Translations under genes and position numbers: made by a program
In this document: positions 43,651 to 53,426 of the stretch, piece by piece
Position numbering within the stretch: the stretch's first letter is position 1
Layout: each line of letters opens with the position of its first letter
The notes under the pieces: generated by a model
Databases searched by the model: none
What the model was told of the DNA's origin: nothing
The model's input: the letters and a program-made list of their open reading frames with translations, nothing else
Assembly (NCBI GenBank): GCA_963829965.1
Contig: CAWHLK010000044.1
Span: forward strand, 167,286 to 231,285
Direction: 5' to 3'
DNA length: 64,000 bases
From: DASXZH01 sp963829965
Lineage (GTDB): Bacteria > Armatimonadota > Fimbriimonadia > Fimbriimonadales > Fimbriimonadaceae

Positions 43651-44535
43651 CTATATCTGGCCGGTCCAACCTTTGTCTTCCCGGGAATAGGCTTGCATAA
43701 TCGCTTCGGCCAATGCTTGCGGCAAAGGTCCCTTGCGGGCCATTTCTACGTTTTCCAGGAAGTGGTCTAGGTCCCTCGTGCCCGCGATGGCGGAGCAGAC
43801 GCCGGGGGCGTAGGCTGTGAAGCGCACCGCGATTTCTTGCCACGGCAGGTCACCGGGGTCCACGTTCATCGCCTTCCACCGAACCCAATACTCCTCGGCG
43901 TAATCTCCCACCGGGCGTTCGGCGAAGCGCCAGGGTGCGTTGGCGAGGGGGCGTTTGGCGATTACGCCCAGGCCCCTTGCTTGGGCATCCGGTAGGTAGC
44001 GCCGGAGGGAAAGCTGGTCGCAAATATTGACCGATGTTTGGATGCTGCCAAAGAGGCCGCTCTTTACCGCCCAGCCGAGTTCGTCATTCTCGCCGGAGTA
44101 GGCGGCGACTTTGATTTTGCCTTTTTCTCTTGCCTTAACGAGGGCCTCGGGGACGCCGCTGGTTTTGAGAACCTGCAGCGGGCAGGAGTGAAGGTGAACC
44201 ACGTCCAGCACTTCGGTTTTCATGAGCTTGAGGGCGCGGTCGATGCCCGCGTCGATGATTTCCGGGGTCCAATCTTCAAAGCCCTCCACGTTGTAGCCGA
44301 CCTTGGTGCTCAGCACATACTCCGACCGCCGGTGCGAAATGTGTTTGCCGATCCGCTCCTCGGCTACGCCGTAGCCTCTTGCGGTGTCGATGAGGGTGAC
44401 ACCCTCGTCCAGGGCTCGGTTGAGGATCTGGGAGGCGAGGGCCTCGTCAAACTCGCCCCATCCGACCTGGCCGGTGCCAAGACCTATTCGGGAGACGTGA
44501 AGGCCGGTATTGCCGAAGGGGACGGTCCAGTTCAT
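43651..44535 (-). CDS. Aldo/keto reductase
   Basis: A 294-residue (beta/alpha)8 oxidoreductase. The catalytic Asp and Tyr are in 'VTLIDTARGYGVAEERIGKH', Lys in 'YVLSTKVGY' and His in 'DVVHLHSC'; the NADP site is near 'GVIAKRPLANAPWR' and 'VCSAIAGTRDLDHFLENVEM'. It reduces carbonyls with NADPH; the substrate cannot be told. An intact gene, upstream of and close to the DUF6855-like gene. It diverges from the esterase-like lipoprotein gene with a 71-nt gap. Confidence 0.88.
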   Translation of the reverse strand: MNWTVPFGNTGLHVSRIGLGTGQVGWGEFDEALASQILNRALDEGVTLIDTARGYGVAEERIGKHISHRRSEYVLSTKVGYNVEGFEDWTPEIIDAGIDRALKLMKTEVLDVVHLHSCPLQVLKTSGVPEALVKAREKGKIKVAAYSGENDELGWAVKSGLFGSIQTSVNICDQLSLRRYLPDAQARGLGVIAKRPLANAPWRFAERPVGDYAEEYWVRWKAMNVDPGDLPWQEIAVRFTAYAPGVCSAIAGTRDLDHFLENVEMARKGPLPQALAEAIMQAYSREDKGWTGQI

Positions 44536-44606
44536 GGCGGTTAGCTTACTTGGTAGGCGATTGGGAACCGCGCCCGCCCCGCCACCGGTCTCCCATAATA
44601 AGCGTT

Positions 44607-46072
44607 ATGCTCAAATTGCGAAGTCTAGTCCTGCTGCCTCTGGTGGCTTTGGCCGCGTGCGGCCACTCCCAGATCAAGTTCTCGGTACAGTATCCGGCGT
44701 CCGCTTTTGCGGGTCCGTTTTCGGGCCGGGTGGTGGTCTATCTCAACCACGGCAGCGGCGAGCCGCGCATCGGACCGGACTGGCTGCAACCGCAGCCCAT
44801 GTATTCCGCGTTCTTCAAAGACGTTGCCCCGGGAATGCCCATGGTGATTTCGGACGCCAATGCGGTTGGCTTTCCCGGGAAAATCGGGCCCTTCCGAGCG
44901 GCGATTATCACATCGAAGCGGTCATTGACCGAGACCTGGGCGGTCGCTCCATCGGCGAAACGCCAGGCAACCTGTACTCCACGGACCAGGCCGTTCACAT
45001 CGGGGGAACCGAGACTATCTCCCTGAATTGCGACCAGGTCATTCAGGACAAACCGTTCGTGGAAACCGAACATGTGAAGGAGTTCAAGTTCCAATCCAAG
45101 CTGCTGACCGAGTTCTATGGCCGGCCAACTTACATCAAAGGCGCGGTCGAACTCCCGGATGCCTACCTGAGCAGCACATCGAAGAAGTTTCCTGTTCTCT
45201 ATGAAGTCCCCGGCTTCGGAGGCGGCAGCTTCGAGCTTAGCGGCGTCGACCAACCGCGCGAAACGGTGAGGGCCGGCGTGCCGTTCGTATATGTCCTGCT
45301 CGATCCCAACGTGCCCACCGGCCACTGCGTCTTCGCGGACAGCGCCAACAACGGGCCCTGGGGCGAGGCGCTGACCACCGAATATATCCCCGCGCTGGAA
45401 GCCAAATTCCGCTGCATCGACAAGCCGGAGGCGCGGTTCGTGACCGGCCATTCCAGCGGAGGTTGGTCCAGTTTGTGGCTACAGGTCGCCTACCCTACGG
45501 TTTTCGGCGGCGTTTGGTCCACTTCGCCCGATCCGGTGGATTTCCATCTTTTTCAGCTTGTGGACATCTACAAGCCCGGAGCCAACATGTTCACCGATGA
45601 CAAGGGCAACCCCGTACCCCTCGCCCGCGAAGGCGACAAGCCGGTCATCTTCACCAAGCCGTTCAGCGACATGGAGCGACCGATTCGTGGTGAGCAGCTG
45701 GGCTCATTTGAAGCGGTTTTCAGCCCGAAGGGACCGGACGGCCAACCCGAAAAGCTCTGGAACCGCCAAACCGGAATGATCAACCCAGATGTTGCCGAAG
45801 CCTGGAAGAAATATGACATCGCCCTGAAGCTGAATGACAACTGGAAAACGTTGGGGCCGCTGCTGAAGGGCAAGCTCCACGTGTTTTGCGGCGACATGGA
45901 CACGTTCTATCTGGACGGCGCGCTTCACTTGCTGAAGAAGGAAATGGCGGACCTGGGCTCGGACGCGGAAATCGAGTTCGTCCCCGGCGACCACTTCTCC
46001 ATGATGTCCATGGATTTGCGGAACAAGATCAACTCGGAGATGGCAACGCAGTTTAAGGGCAGTGGCCAGTAA
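44607..46072 (+). CDS. Putative esterase lipoprotein (one frameshift)
   Basis: About 488 residues after correction. A lipoprotein signal 'RSLVLLPLVALAACGHSQ' (Cys about residue 17) starts at ATG 44607. The frame then breaks in the C run 44889-44891, which should be four C ('GKIGPLPSGDYHIEAVIDRD'). The C-terminal part is an alpha/beta hydrolase of the enterochelin-esterase-like type: 'KKFPVLYEVPGFGGGSFEL', nucleophile Ser in 'RFVTGHSSGGWSSLWLQVAY', 'DLGSDAEIEFVPGDHFSM' with the likely His. It would sit in the cell envelope; the substrate (siderophore, polyester or other ester) is unknown. Confidence 0.78.
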
Positions 46073-46145
46073 AGACAAACGCACAACTTACTCCGGCGAC
46101 GCGTCGGTGAGCTTGCTCACCCGGACGTCGCTATCACACAACCAC

Positions 46146-46815
46146 TCAACTAAAATCGCCCCTCGCCACCTGCGCATACTGCAGGCAAAAACCAAGCACG
46201 CGGTCCGAGTTCGTCCGGTCCAAGGTCTGCGCGACCGCCAGGATCTGGGTGAAGTCCTCGTGCATCTGGTTGAGGGACACCTTGGCGTCGCCAAACTTGA
46301 AGTAGGACTGGTCGTCCTTGTCCGCCTTATCTTTCATGATCTGCGCTTTAAGGGCGTCAAGCAGCTTGGAAACCGATGAAACCACCTCGTGCTTAGGCTT
46401 TTTGACTCGCCGCCGAGAATAGCGTAGATCACGGTTTCGCAATCGGTTTCAATCTGAGCGGAGATCGGGCTCCAAATTGTGCCCCCTCCGTGAAGTTGCT
46501 CCCCAGCCCGGTTGCCTGATCGCCAAAATCGCCCATCAGCTTCCGCAACTTTTCAATGCGGGTTCGAGCGGCAGGGCTCGCCTTCTTCGCCAGCTTTTCG
46601 TTCCGGTGCAGCATCGCCTCGCCGTAAAGCCCGTTCATACTCACCATCGCCGCGGTGGAATCGCCTGCCTTGGAGCTATAGAACTTGTCCCACTTGTCCT
46701 GCCCCATTGCCAGTATCTCTGCTTCCGTCTTGCCAAACGTGCTGTTGTAATCCACATCCTGCGCCACGGCAAGAAAAGGCAAAGCCACCAGCAAGAAGAT
46801 TGCGAATCTTTTCAT
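46146..46815 (-). CDS. Secreted protein of unknown function (two frameshifts)
   Basis: 223 residues after correction. The signal peptide 'MKRFAIFLLVALPFLAVAQ' is followed by a helical body ('GKTEAEILAMGQDKWDKFYS', 'NGLYGEAMLHRNEKLAKKAS', 'RIEKLRKLMGDFGDQATGLG'). The frame breaks at the C run 46482-46486 (needs one more) and again at the T run 46399-46403 (needs one more). Between them lies 'WSPISAQIETDCETVIYAIL' and after them 'KHEVVSSVSKLLDALKAQIM' and 'KVSLNQMHEDFTQILAVAQT'. No family recognised. Two homopolymer errors in one gene support the view that these are technical. Confidence 0.6.
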
Positions 46816-46910
46816 GCCGGAATATTACCGGCAATGCTTCTGCCATACGTTCACCTCTTAGACCTGAGTGATGGCAGAAGTTCAGCTGGCTCTTCACCTA
46901 AGGCACGCCG

Positions 46911-47679
46911 CTAACAACCGCGCTCAGCCTCAGCGTTTGCCGCTGCAATCTGTCCACAATCCAGTCTCCATAGACTTTCCGCGCCCGGTTCAAATTGGTC
47001 TTCATTCAAAAAGCCGCCTGCAATAAGGCTGTTCGCGCAACTTTCCAGAGTGCGCAACCAGAGCTTGGAGGTCTCCGGAAAATCCGGCGAGCCACGGTCC
47101 ACGATCTCGTCCTGAACATGGCTCGAGATATCCACTAATCCGGCGTCACGAAAGAGACCGGGCAAATGGGTTGCCATTTCATTGTCCCAGCCGTTTGCCG
47201 CCCGCCAAGCCAGGAAGGCTTGATAGGCCACCCTGAATTCGGCCGGCGGCTCTGGCTCCAACGCATTGCGGGCGTGGTCGTAATCCAGAACAACCAGCAT
47301 GCCGCCGGACCTCAGCGCACCTTTCATCTTCATCACTGCTCGTTCGGGTTTGCTTATCCACTGAAGAACGCGGGCAGCGGTCGCAACATCGAATTTCCGA
47401 TCGGTGGAAAACTCCAGAATGTCCGCCACTTCAAACTGAAGGTTCGGAGAACGGGTGGTTCTTGCGAGCGGAATCCAAATGTAAAGAGTCCCTGTCGATG
47501 CCAAGGACAAATCCTTCCCGGCCAACCGCCCGGGCTATGCCAACGGTAATCGCCCCGGTTCCGCAGCCAACGTAGAGGACGGACTGCCCTTGCCGCAATA
47601 TGGACGCTAAATGGCGATGGTCATTCTGAAGCGTTCGCCGGTCCAGAATTTGAGCATTACTATGCATTGGCGCGCTCAT
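46911..47679 (-). CDS. Class I SAM-dependent methyltransferase (one frameshift)
   Basis: About 255 residues after correction. Motif I is 'SVLYVGCGTGAITVGIARAV', then 'GIDRDSLHLDSARK'. The next frame has 'LQFEVADILEF' (motif II), 'FDVATAARVLQWISKPERAV', 'LRSGGMLVVLDYDH' (motif III) and a C-terminal lid. The GG at 47446-47447 should be a single G, which joins 'KNHPFSNLQFEVADIL'. ATG 47679 keeps the whole fold; 47730 would add 17 residues of no evident value. UbiE/Methyltransf_25-like; the substrate is unknown. Confidence 0.78.
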
Positions 47680-47751
47680 CGCCCCACAGGCTACCGAAAA
47701 GCCCGTCTTATCTTCGAACCGAGAACCCATTTACCGTGTTCCTGAAAGAAC

Positions 47752-48165
47752 ATGGTCAAACTTGTGGGGCCGGAACCGGAGTTGCGCTCTCGCCTGATTT
47801 ACGGGCTCATCTGCCTGTCCGTCATAATGATCGGCCTTGCTTCGCGATGCGGATTCGCCCGATCCCATCACATTCCCAAGGACGTGGGCGATGTTCTGTA
47901 CGCGGCGTTGGCGTTCTTCCTTCTCGCGTTTGCGTTTCCCCGAGCCTCTACGCTTCGAAGCGCCGGCTACGCCTTCCTGTTCTGCGTGGCCATCGAGGCG
48001 TTCAAGCTCGTTCACAGCCCTTGGATCGAACCCATTCGAGATTCCCTGCCAGCAAGGTTGATCCTCGGCCACGATTTCTCGGCAATGGATATCGCTGACT
48101 ACGCGGTCGGTATCTTGATTGCCGGAGCCTGTGATTTGGGGCTCAATGTAAAAAGGCGCACCTAA
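47752..48165 (+). CDS. DUF2809 membrane protein
   Basis: A 137-residue protein with four membrane helices. It follows the DUF2809 pattern: 'RLIYGLICLSVIMIGLASR', 'HIPKDVGDVLYAALAFFLLA', 'AFLFCVAIEAFKLVHSPWIE' and the closing 'RLILGHDFSAMDIADYAVGI'. The function is unknown. It diverges from the methyltransferase gene. Intact. Confidence 0.78.
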   Translation: MVKLVGPEPELRSRLIYGLICLSVIMIGLASRCGFARSHHIPKDVGDVLYAALAFFLLAFAFPRASTLRSAGYAFLFCVAIEAFKLVHSPWIEPIRDSLPARLILGHDFSAMDIADYAVGILIAGACDLGLNVKRRT

Positions 48166-48405
48166 GGAAGGGACAATGATTAACGGGAATCTCAGAAGCC
48201 GGGCACGCCAAAACCCAGGGCTCAACGCTTAACACATAAAACCAGCAACATTCAATACTCATCACTGAATACTTCCCCGTGCCCTTGCTCCGAAGCCTGT
48301 AATTATTCCAAACTAAAGGGACGGACTGATCGGAGAGGCTTTGTGTGGACCAAAACAAAGCCGCCCAGTACTGCTCAAGCGGTCCCGGTTCCCTGAGGAG
48401 ATTGA

Positions 48406-48672
48406 ATGCCAACACCTACCGTCTTGAACGTGGGCTTTTATAACTATGTAATGACCGAAAAAATCGTGGCTCTCGTGAGCAGCGAGTCCGCACCTATGAG
48501 AAGGCTGGTGCAGTCCCTTCGCAAAACCGGCAACCTCATCGATGCCACTCAGGGTAGAAGAACTAAATCAATCATATTTACAACCGGAGAATCCATAATC
48601 CTTTCCGCAATTTCCCAGGAGACCCTGGCCAAGCGGCTCAACACGGGCGAAATCGTGGGCGATGACGAATAA
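48406..48672 (+). CDS. remA: RemA-like (DUF370) regulator
   Basis: An 88-residue protein: 'LNVGFYNYVMTEKIVALVSS', 'ESAPMRRLVQSLRKTGNLID', 'ATQGRRTKSIIFTTGESIIL' and 'SAISQETLAKRL'. This is the DUF370 fold with the 'S.ESAP..R' and 'DATxGRRT..(I/V)' core. In Bacillus RemA binds DNA and turns on biofilm matrix genes. Its end overlaps mreB by 11 nt, so here it is tied to cell-shape genes. The 240-nt stretch before it has short AT-rich inverted repeats and the ribosome site GAGGAG at about 48396. Confidence 0.88.
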   Translation: MPTPTVLNVGFYNYVMTEKIVALVSSESAPMRRLVQSLRKTGNLIDATQGRRTKSIIFTTGESIILSAISQETLAKRLNTGEIVGDDE

Positions 48673-49723
48673 CGGACACGGATTCTGGAAGCAGTTCACT
48701 AACAGCTTCGGCAAAGACATCGGCATCGACCTCGGCACTGCGAACACCCTTGTTCACGTAGCCGGCCGCGGAGTGCTGCTCTGCGAGCCCAGCGTCGTCG
48801 TTATCAATAATGAAAACGGCGAAATCCTCGCGGTAGGCGACGAGGCAAAGCAGATGCTCGGCCGAACGCCGGGCGACGTCAGCGCCATCCGGCCCCTCCG
48901 TCACGGCGTCATCGCCGATTACGACCAGACACGGGCCATGCTGCACCGGTTCATTGGAAAAGTTTCCCGCCGGCCCTACTTCCGCCAAACCGTGGTGGTG
49001 GGCATCCCGAGCGGCGTCACCGAAGTCGAAAAGCGCGCGGTTTTGGAAGCCACCCGGCAGGCAGGCGCAACCAAGGCCTACGTCATTGAGGAAGCAATGG
49101 CTGCGGCCATCGGCGCGGGCGTCCCAGTTCATGAACCGATGGGAACCATGGTCGTCGATATCGGCGGAGGAACCACGGAAATCGCGGTCATCGCAATGTC
49201 CCGCATCGTTCACTCCAACACGTTGCGCATCGCAGGCGACGAACTCGATGAGGCAATTGCCGCCTTTGTAAGACGTGCTTTCAACCTCGCCATCGGCGAG
49301 CGAACCGCCGAAATCGTCAAACTCACCATCGGCAGCGCCTATCCACTGGAGCGTGAAGTCTCCATGGAAGTGAAGGGCCGAGATGTGAAGACGGGCATGC
49401 CAAAATCCGCCATGATCACGAGCGAAGACATTCGCCTCGCAATGGCAGATCCGATCAACTCCATTCTCCAGGCGATCAAGCTCACCCTGGAAGCCACGCC
49501 ACCGGAGCTTGCCGCTGATTGTATGAATAACGGCATCGTTCTCGCAGGCGGAGGCGCGCTGTTGCCCGGTCTCGACCGTCTCATCGCTCAGGAGACCGAG
49601 GTCGACGTTAAAGTAGCCAAAGATCCGCTCACGTGCGTGGTCAACGGCACCGGCAAGGTCGTGGAGGCGATGCACGATAGCCGGCGAGTACGGAAAATGT
49701 TGGAGCGCTCATCAGGGACCTAA
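48662..49723 (+). CDS. mreB: Rod-shape actin MreB
   Basis: A 353-residue actin homologue. The phosphate loops are 'DIGIDLGTANTLVHVAGRGV' and 'TMVVDIGGGTTEIAVIAMSR'. Further motifs are 'AVGDEAKQMLGRTPGDVSAI', 'RPLRHGVIADYDQTRAMLH', 'VVVGIPSGVTEVEKRAVLEA' and the adenosine loop 'NNGIVLAGGGALLPGLDRLI'. Polymers of MreB guide lateral wall synthesis. The order is remA-mreB-mreC-mreD with overlaps or near-overlaps, one operon. Confidence 0.95.
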   Translation: MTNNGHGFWKQFTNSFGKDIGIDLGTANTLVHVAGRGVLLCEPSVVVINNENGEILAVGDEAKQMLGRTPGDVSAIRPLRHGVIADYDQTRAMLHRFIGKVSRRPYFRQTVVVGIPSGVTEVEKRAVLEATRQAGATKAYVIEEAMAAAIGAGVPVHEPMGTMVVDIGGGTTEIAVIAMSRIVHSNTLRIAGDELDEAIAAFVRRAFNLAIGERTAEIVKLTIGSAYPLEREVSMEVKGRDVKTGMPKSAMITSEDIRLAMADPINSILQAIKLTLEATPPELAADCMNNGIVLAGGGALLPGLDRLIAQETEVDVKVAKDPLTCVVNGTGKVVEAMHDSRRVRKMLERSSGT

Positions 49724-49767
49724 ACGACAAGGGCCACAGAGATTGGCTGCTACTCGTTGCGCTGATC

Positions 49768-50523
49768 GTGGTTGGCGTTTTTGCCGGACAGCTTCAAACC
49801 AAGCTTCGAAACACTGGCCGTACCGACTTTATCAGCACAGTGGCGCGGTTTGGAATCAATACTCCCGCGATGATGGTTTCCAATGTCGCGGAGTCGCTTG
49901 GAGATTTCACGAGCGGCATTTTTCATTCCGGTCGGTTGGCGGCGGAAAATCGGAAGCTGCGCGCCATTGCCATTGCCGAGCAGGCTTACAACACCCGGTT
50001 GAACGAGTTGCAGTCCCGCGTTGACGAACTTGTTAAACTGCAGAATTTCGACGTCCCCGGCCGTAAGCGGATTCCTGCGAGGGTCATCGGCGTTTTCCCC
50101 GATGAAAACCGTGCAACCCTAAGCGCCGGATCATCTGAGGGCATTGTTCCCGGCATTGCGGTAATCGCCGGTGACGGGCTCCTCGGCACCATTCAAACTG
50201 TGGATTCCCACACTTCGCAAGTGGCGTTCGTTTGGTCTCCCCTGCCGTTCAAGATCGGCGCGATTGTTGCGGGCCGGTCAGGCGTGGCGGGCCTCCTTCA
50301 CGGCGAGTCTAGCGACGCCTTGATTCTCGATCTCAGCATCAATGCCACCGTGCAGACGGGAGACTTGGTGGAGACTTCCGGGTTTTCGCAGAAGATCCCG
50401 CGCGGCATTCCCATCGGACGAGTCGTTCAAGTCCAGCAGGATCGCGATTTCGGCACCACGAGGGCCCAGGTTTTTCCGAACGTCCAACTTGGGGACGTTC
50501 AAGAGGTTGTTGCCTTGCGATGA
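49768..50523 (+). CDS. mreC: Rod-shape protein MreC
   Basis: A 251-residue protein from GTG 49768, but the open frame and the membrane helix ('RDWLLLVALIVVGVFAGQL') reach back to about 49711. The true start is not a usual codon in this sequence (ATC 49711 or CTG 49747), so a base error or unusual start is likely. After the helix comes a coiled coil ('SGRLAAENRKLRAIAIAEQA') and two beta-rich domains ('ARVIGVFPDENRATLSAGSS', 'GTIQTVDSHTSQVAFVWSPL', 'GDLVETSGFSQKIPRGIPIG'). MreC links MreB to the wall enzymes outside. It overlaps mreD by 4 nt. Confidence 0.88.
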   Translation: MVGVFAGQLQTKLRNTGRTDFISTVARFGINTPAMMVSNVAESLGDFTSGIFHSGRLAAENRKLRAIAIAEQAYNTRLNELQSRVDELVKLQNFDVPGRKRIPARVIGVFPDENRATLSAGSSEGIVPGIAVIAGDGLLGTIQTVDSHTSQVAFVWSPLPFKIGAIVAGRSGVAGLLHGESSDALILDLSINATVQTGDLVETSGFSQKIPRGIPIGRVVQVQQDRDFGTTRAQVFPNVQLGDVQEVVALR

Positions 50524-51013
50524 ACCGAACCGCGCTTATCTTGACCTCAGTTCTGGGGCTTTGGATTGCGGTGGTTCTGCAACAGGCCGTTGCGGTCAAG
50601 CTTTCCATTTTCGGAGCAAGGCCCGATTTCTTGATTCTGTTTATCGTCCCGCTGTCGCTGATGACTTCACGTCCGGGCGGAACCCTTCTCGGCTTCTTCG
50701 CCGGACTGCTGCAGGGAGCGGCGACCGGCATGTTCCTGGCCCAATATGTGGCGAGCCGAACCATTGCCGGGTTTATGGCGAGTTGGTCACGGGGCTTCGG
50801 TATGCAGATGAATTGGGCGTCGCATGCGTCACCACGATCATTCTCACTGTGGTAGCTCGCTTGATCTACATGTTTCTCGCCGCGCCGCCCGGAGTCATGA
50901 GGTTCTTGGGGGATACAATAGGATCGGCAATGTACAACGGCGTTCTTGCAATCCCGGTCTACATGCTCCTCCAATGGGTCATCAATCCCAAGGTCAGGTC
51001 CGGCCTAAGGTAA
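50520..51013 (+). CDS. mreD: Rod-shape protein MreD (one frameshift)
   Basis: About 164 residues after correction. The first part has two or three helices ('ALILTSVLGLWIAVVLQQAV', 'ARPDFLILFIVPLSLMTSRP', 'GTLLGFFAGLLQGAATGMF'). The GG at 50786-50787 should be GGG, which joins 'FMASWVTGLRYADELGVACV' to 'TTIILTVVARLIYMFLAAPP' and 'VLAIPVYMLLQWVINPKVR'. MreD is a membrane partner of MreC in the elongation complex. The ATGA overlap with mreC and the 7-nt gap to gdh fit one transcript. Confidence 0.85.
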
Positions 51014-51020
51014 ATCAAGC

Positions 51021-52277
51021 ATGAGTCATCAGCATATAAACGTTCTCGACATGGCGCGCGAGCAGTTAGCCGTCGCCGCCCAATATCTTAACCTCGACGC
51101 GGGGCTTCATTCCGTTTTGGCCCAGCCGAAACGGCAGCTCATCGTGAACTTCCCTGTAGTTTTCGATAACGGCGAAGTGGCCGTTTTCCAGGGCTATCGG
51201 GTTCAGCATAACAGCAGTCGCGGCCCCACCAAGGGCGGTATCCGCTACCATCCGGACGTCGATCTGGACGAAACCACCGCGTTGGCGATGTGGATGACTT
51301 GGAAATGCGCGGTCGCGAACATTCCGTACGGCGGCGCCAAAGGGTCCGTGAAAGTGGACACCAAGCTTCTCTCCAAACGCGAACTGGAAAAGCTCACCCG
51401 GCGCTACGTGACCGAAATCAATATTCTTCTGGGAGAGCGAAGCGACGTGCCCGCGCCGGACATCGGAACCAACGCGCAGGTCATGGCATGGATCATGGAC
51501 ACGTTCTCGATGCAAGCGGGTTACACGGTACCGGGCGTGGTCACCGGCAAGCCGGTCGAGCTTGGGGGCTCGGAAGGCCGAATTGAAGCCACCGGTCGGG
51601 GCGTGATCGTCTCCGCCGAAGAGGCAGCGCGCGTGGTAGGCCTGGATATGGGCAATTCGCGCGTCATCGTCCAGGGCTTCGGCAACGTGGGTGCAATTGC
51701 GGCTCGGATTGCGGAAGAGAATGGCGCGACAGTCGTCGGTCTCAGCGATGCGCGAGGCGGCATTTACAACCCGAAGGGCTTGCCGGTTCGCGAGCTTGTC
51801 CGCCGATATGCGGGCCGCGAGGGGGGCATTCGAGAGTATAAAGACGCGGAGCCGGTCTCTAACGAAGAGCTGTTGGAGCTGGACTGCGATGTGCTGATAC
51901 CTGCGGCAATCGCGGCTCAAATCACCGACGAGAACGCCGACAAGATCAAAGCGCGCCTGGTGGTTGAAGGCGCAAACGGCCCCACCACTCCGGCAGCGGA
52001 CCACATTCTGTCCGACAAGGGCGTATTGGTCGTACCGGACATCCTAGCCAACGCAGGCGGCGTGGTTGTGAGCTACTTTGAATGGGTCCAGGACCTGCAG
52101 AACTTCTTCTGGGAAGAGAACGAGGTGAACGTAAAGCTCACCCGCATCATGCGCAGTTCCTTCGCAAGCGTGGAAGCGATGATGCGCCAGCACAAGACGG
52201 ACATGCGAACGGCAGCCTACATTATCGGGGTCAAGAGAGTGGCGGAAGCCACGATCACGCGGGGGATATTTCCTTAA
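51021..52277 (+). CDS. gdhA: Glutamate dehydrogenase
   Basis: A 418-residue Glu/Leu/Phe/Val dehydrogenase. 'VFQGYRVQHNSSRGPTKGGI' and 'RYHPDVDLDETTALAMWMTW' precede the catalytic Lys in 'PYGGAKGSVKVD'. The NAD(P) domain has 'RVIVQGFGNVGAIAARIAEE' and ends 'LANAGGVVVSYFEWVQDLQN'. It interconverts glutamate and 2-oxoglutarate plus ammonia; length and 'PAPDIGTNAQVMAW' fit the hexameric bacterial and archaeal type. It follows mreD closely and may share its promoter. Confidence 0.93.
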   Translation: MSHQHINVLDMAREQLAVAAQYLNLDAGLHSVLAQPKRQLIVNFPVVFDNGEVAVFQGYRVQHNSSRGPTKGGIRYHPDVDLDETTALAMWMTWKCAVANIPYGGAKGSVKVDTKLLSKRELEKLTRRYVTEINILLGERSDVPAPDIGTNAQVMAWIMDTFSMQAGYTVPGVVTGKPVELGGSEGRIEATGRGVIVSAEEAARVVGLDMGNSRVIVQGFGNVGAIAARIAEENGATVVGLSDARGGIYNPKGLPVRELVRRYAGREGGIREYKDAEPVSNEELLELDCDVLIPAAIAAQITDENADKIKARLVVEGANGPTTPAADHILSDKGVLVVPDILANAGGVVVSYFEWVQDLQNFFWEENEVNVKLTRIMRSSFASVEAMMRQHKTDMRTAAYIIGVKRVAEATITRGIFP

Positions 52278-52278
52278 G

Positions 52279-52320
52279 TATTGGGTATTGGGTATTGGGT
52301 ATTGGGTATTGGGTGTTGGG
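52279..52320 (+). repeat. Tandem 7-bp repeat (TATTGGG)
   Basis: Five near-perfect copies of TATTGGG run straight after the gdhA stop and end in GTGTTGGGAGG. An inverted partner 'aatacccaacacc' lies at 52411-52423 just behind the convergent gene's 3' end. It may form a long hairpin between the convergent genes or reflect replication slippage. Confidence 0.8.
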
Positions 52321-52429
52321 AGGGAACTTTTGCTGTCCCTGCCGGGCTTGTGACAATGGGTTGCGCCACCGCTGAGTGTTAAGAATTCTCTGGCTCAACG
52401 CCCAAAACCTAATACCCAACACCAAAGAC

Positions 52430-53407
52430 CTATTTCGCCCACGCCAGCCCGTCCGGGAAGTTGCCGACGTCGATGGATGCGACTTTTTCCCACTTCCGCA
52501 AATCGATAACCGAAACCTTGCGCGCCGACGCTCCCGCCACGTAGGCGAACTTGCCGTCCGGGCGGACGAGCATTTCCTGGGGGGCGGAATCTACCGGAAT
52601 GTGTCTTGCGACTGCCATTGCTTTTAAATCCAGGACCGCAACAAGGTCTTTGCCCGGGATGGGAACGAGGAGCCACTTGCCGTCCGGAGTGGTGGCTGAG
52701 CCATAGCCGTTTCCAGGGAGATCGATCCATTTTGAGATTGTGTTTGTCGCAGTATCGATCACGGCCATTCTTGAAGTGGTCTGGTCGGACGTAAACGCCC
52801 ATTTATCGTCCCTTGAAAGCGCGATTCGCTGGGAATAGGGGGAAACGGGAATGACGGCAATGGTCTTTCGCGCCACCAAGTCCAGCACGGAGACGCTGCC
52901 TGGATTCACGTTGGAGACATATCCGCGTTTGCCGTCGCGAGTGATGGCGAGCATGTGCGACTGCTGAGCGCCGGTTGGAATCTGACCGACGATCTGTAGA
53001 GTTTTGGGATCGACGATCGTGATTGCGTTATCCAACTCCGTGGTCACGTAGAGAAGGCCGCTCACCGGTTCGAAGACTACGCAGTGGGGCCGAACTCCGT
53101 GGCCAAAATCTACGTGGCCGGTGATCTTTCCGGTCGGCCAGTCAATCGCGAGCATTTCGCTTCCGTCCAACCCCGGCGCGCCCACACCAACGTTTCCGTA
53201 AATCGGCATGAAGACAGTGCGATTATCCGGGCCAACGGCAATTTCGTGGCCGTGCATGGTCGTTTGGTGCTCGTCGATTACGGCGACCTGCTTATTCGTC
53301 GCCGGATCAACCACACTCATGGTTTTATCTCCCTGATTGACGACAAACAATCGAGGCCCCAATCCAGAGCCGGCAACCGCCAGCGCCATCACGATGCTGA
53401 TTAACAT
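52430..53407 (-). CDS. YncE-like beta-propeller protein
   Basis: A 325-residue protein with signal-like start 'MLISIVMALAVAGSGLG'. About seven propeller blades are seen, each with a 'V.D..T......I..G..P......DG...YV' pattern ('MSVVDPATNKQVAVIDEH', 'LLYVTTELDNAITIVDPKTL', 'KRGYVSNVNPGSVSVLDLVA', 'WAFTSDQTTSRMAVIDTATN', 'FAYVAGASARKVSVIDLRKW'). YVTN/YncE propellers bind partners or ligands outside the cytosol; no enzyme signature. It is the last gene of the run on this strand. Confidence 0.82.
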   Translation of the reverse strand: MLISIVMALAVAGSGLGPRLFVVNQGDKTMSVVDPATNKQVAVIDEHQTTMHGHEIAVGPDNRTVFMPIYGNVGVGAPGLDGSEMLAIDWPTGKITGHVDFGHGVRPHCVVFEPVSGLLYVTTELDNAITIVDPKTLQIVGQIPTGAQQSHMLAITRDGKRGYVSNVNPGSVSVLDLVARKTIAVIPVSPYSQRIALSRDDKWAFTSDQTTSRMAVIDTATNTISKWIDLPGNGYGSATTPDGKWLLVPIPGKDLVAVLDLKAMAVARHIPVDSAPQEMLVRPDGKFAYVAGASARKVSVIDLRKWEKVASIDVGNFPDGLAWAK

Positions 53408-53426
53408 TGGCTGATTATAGACGGAC

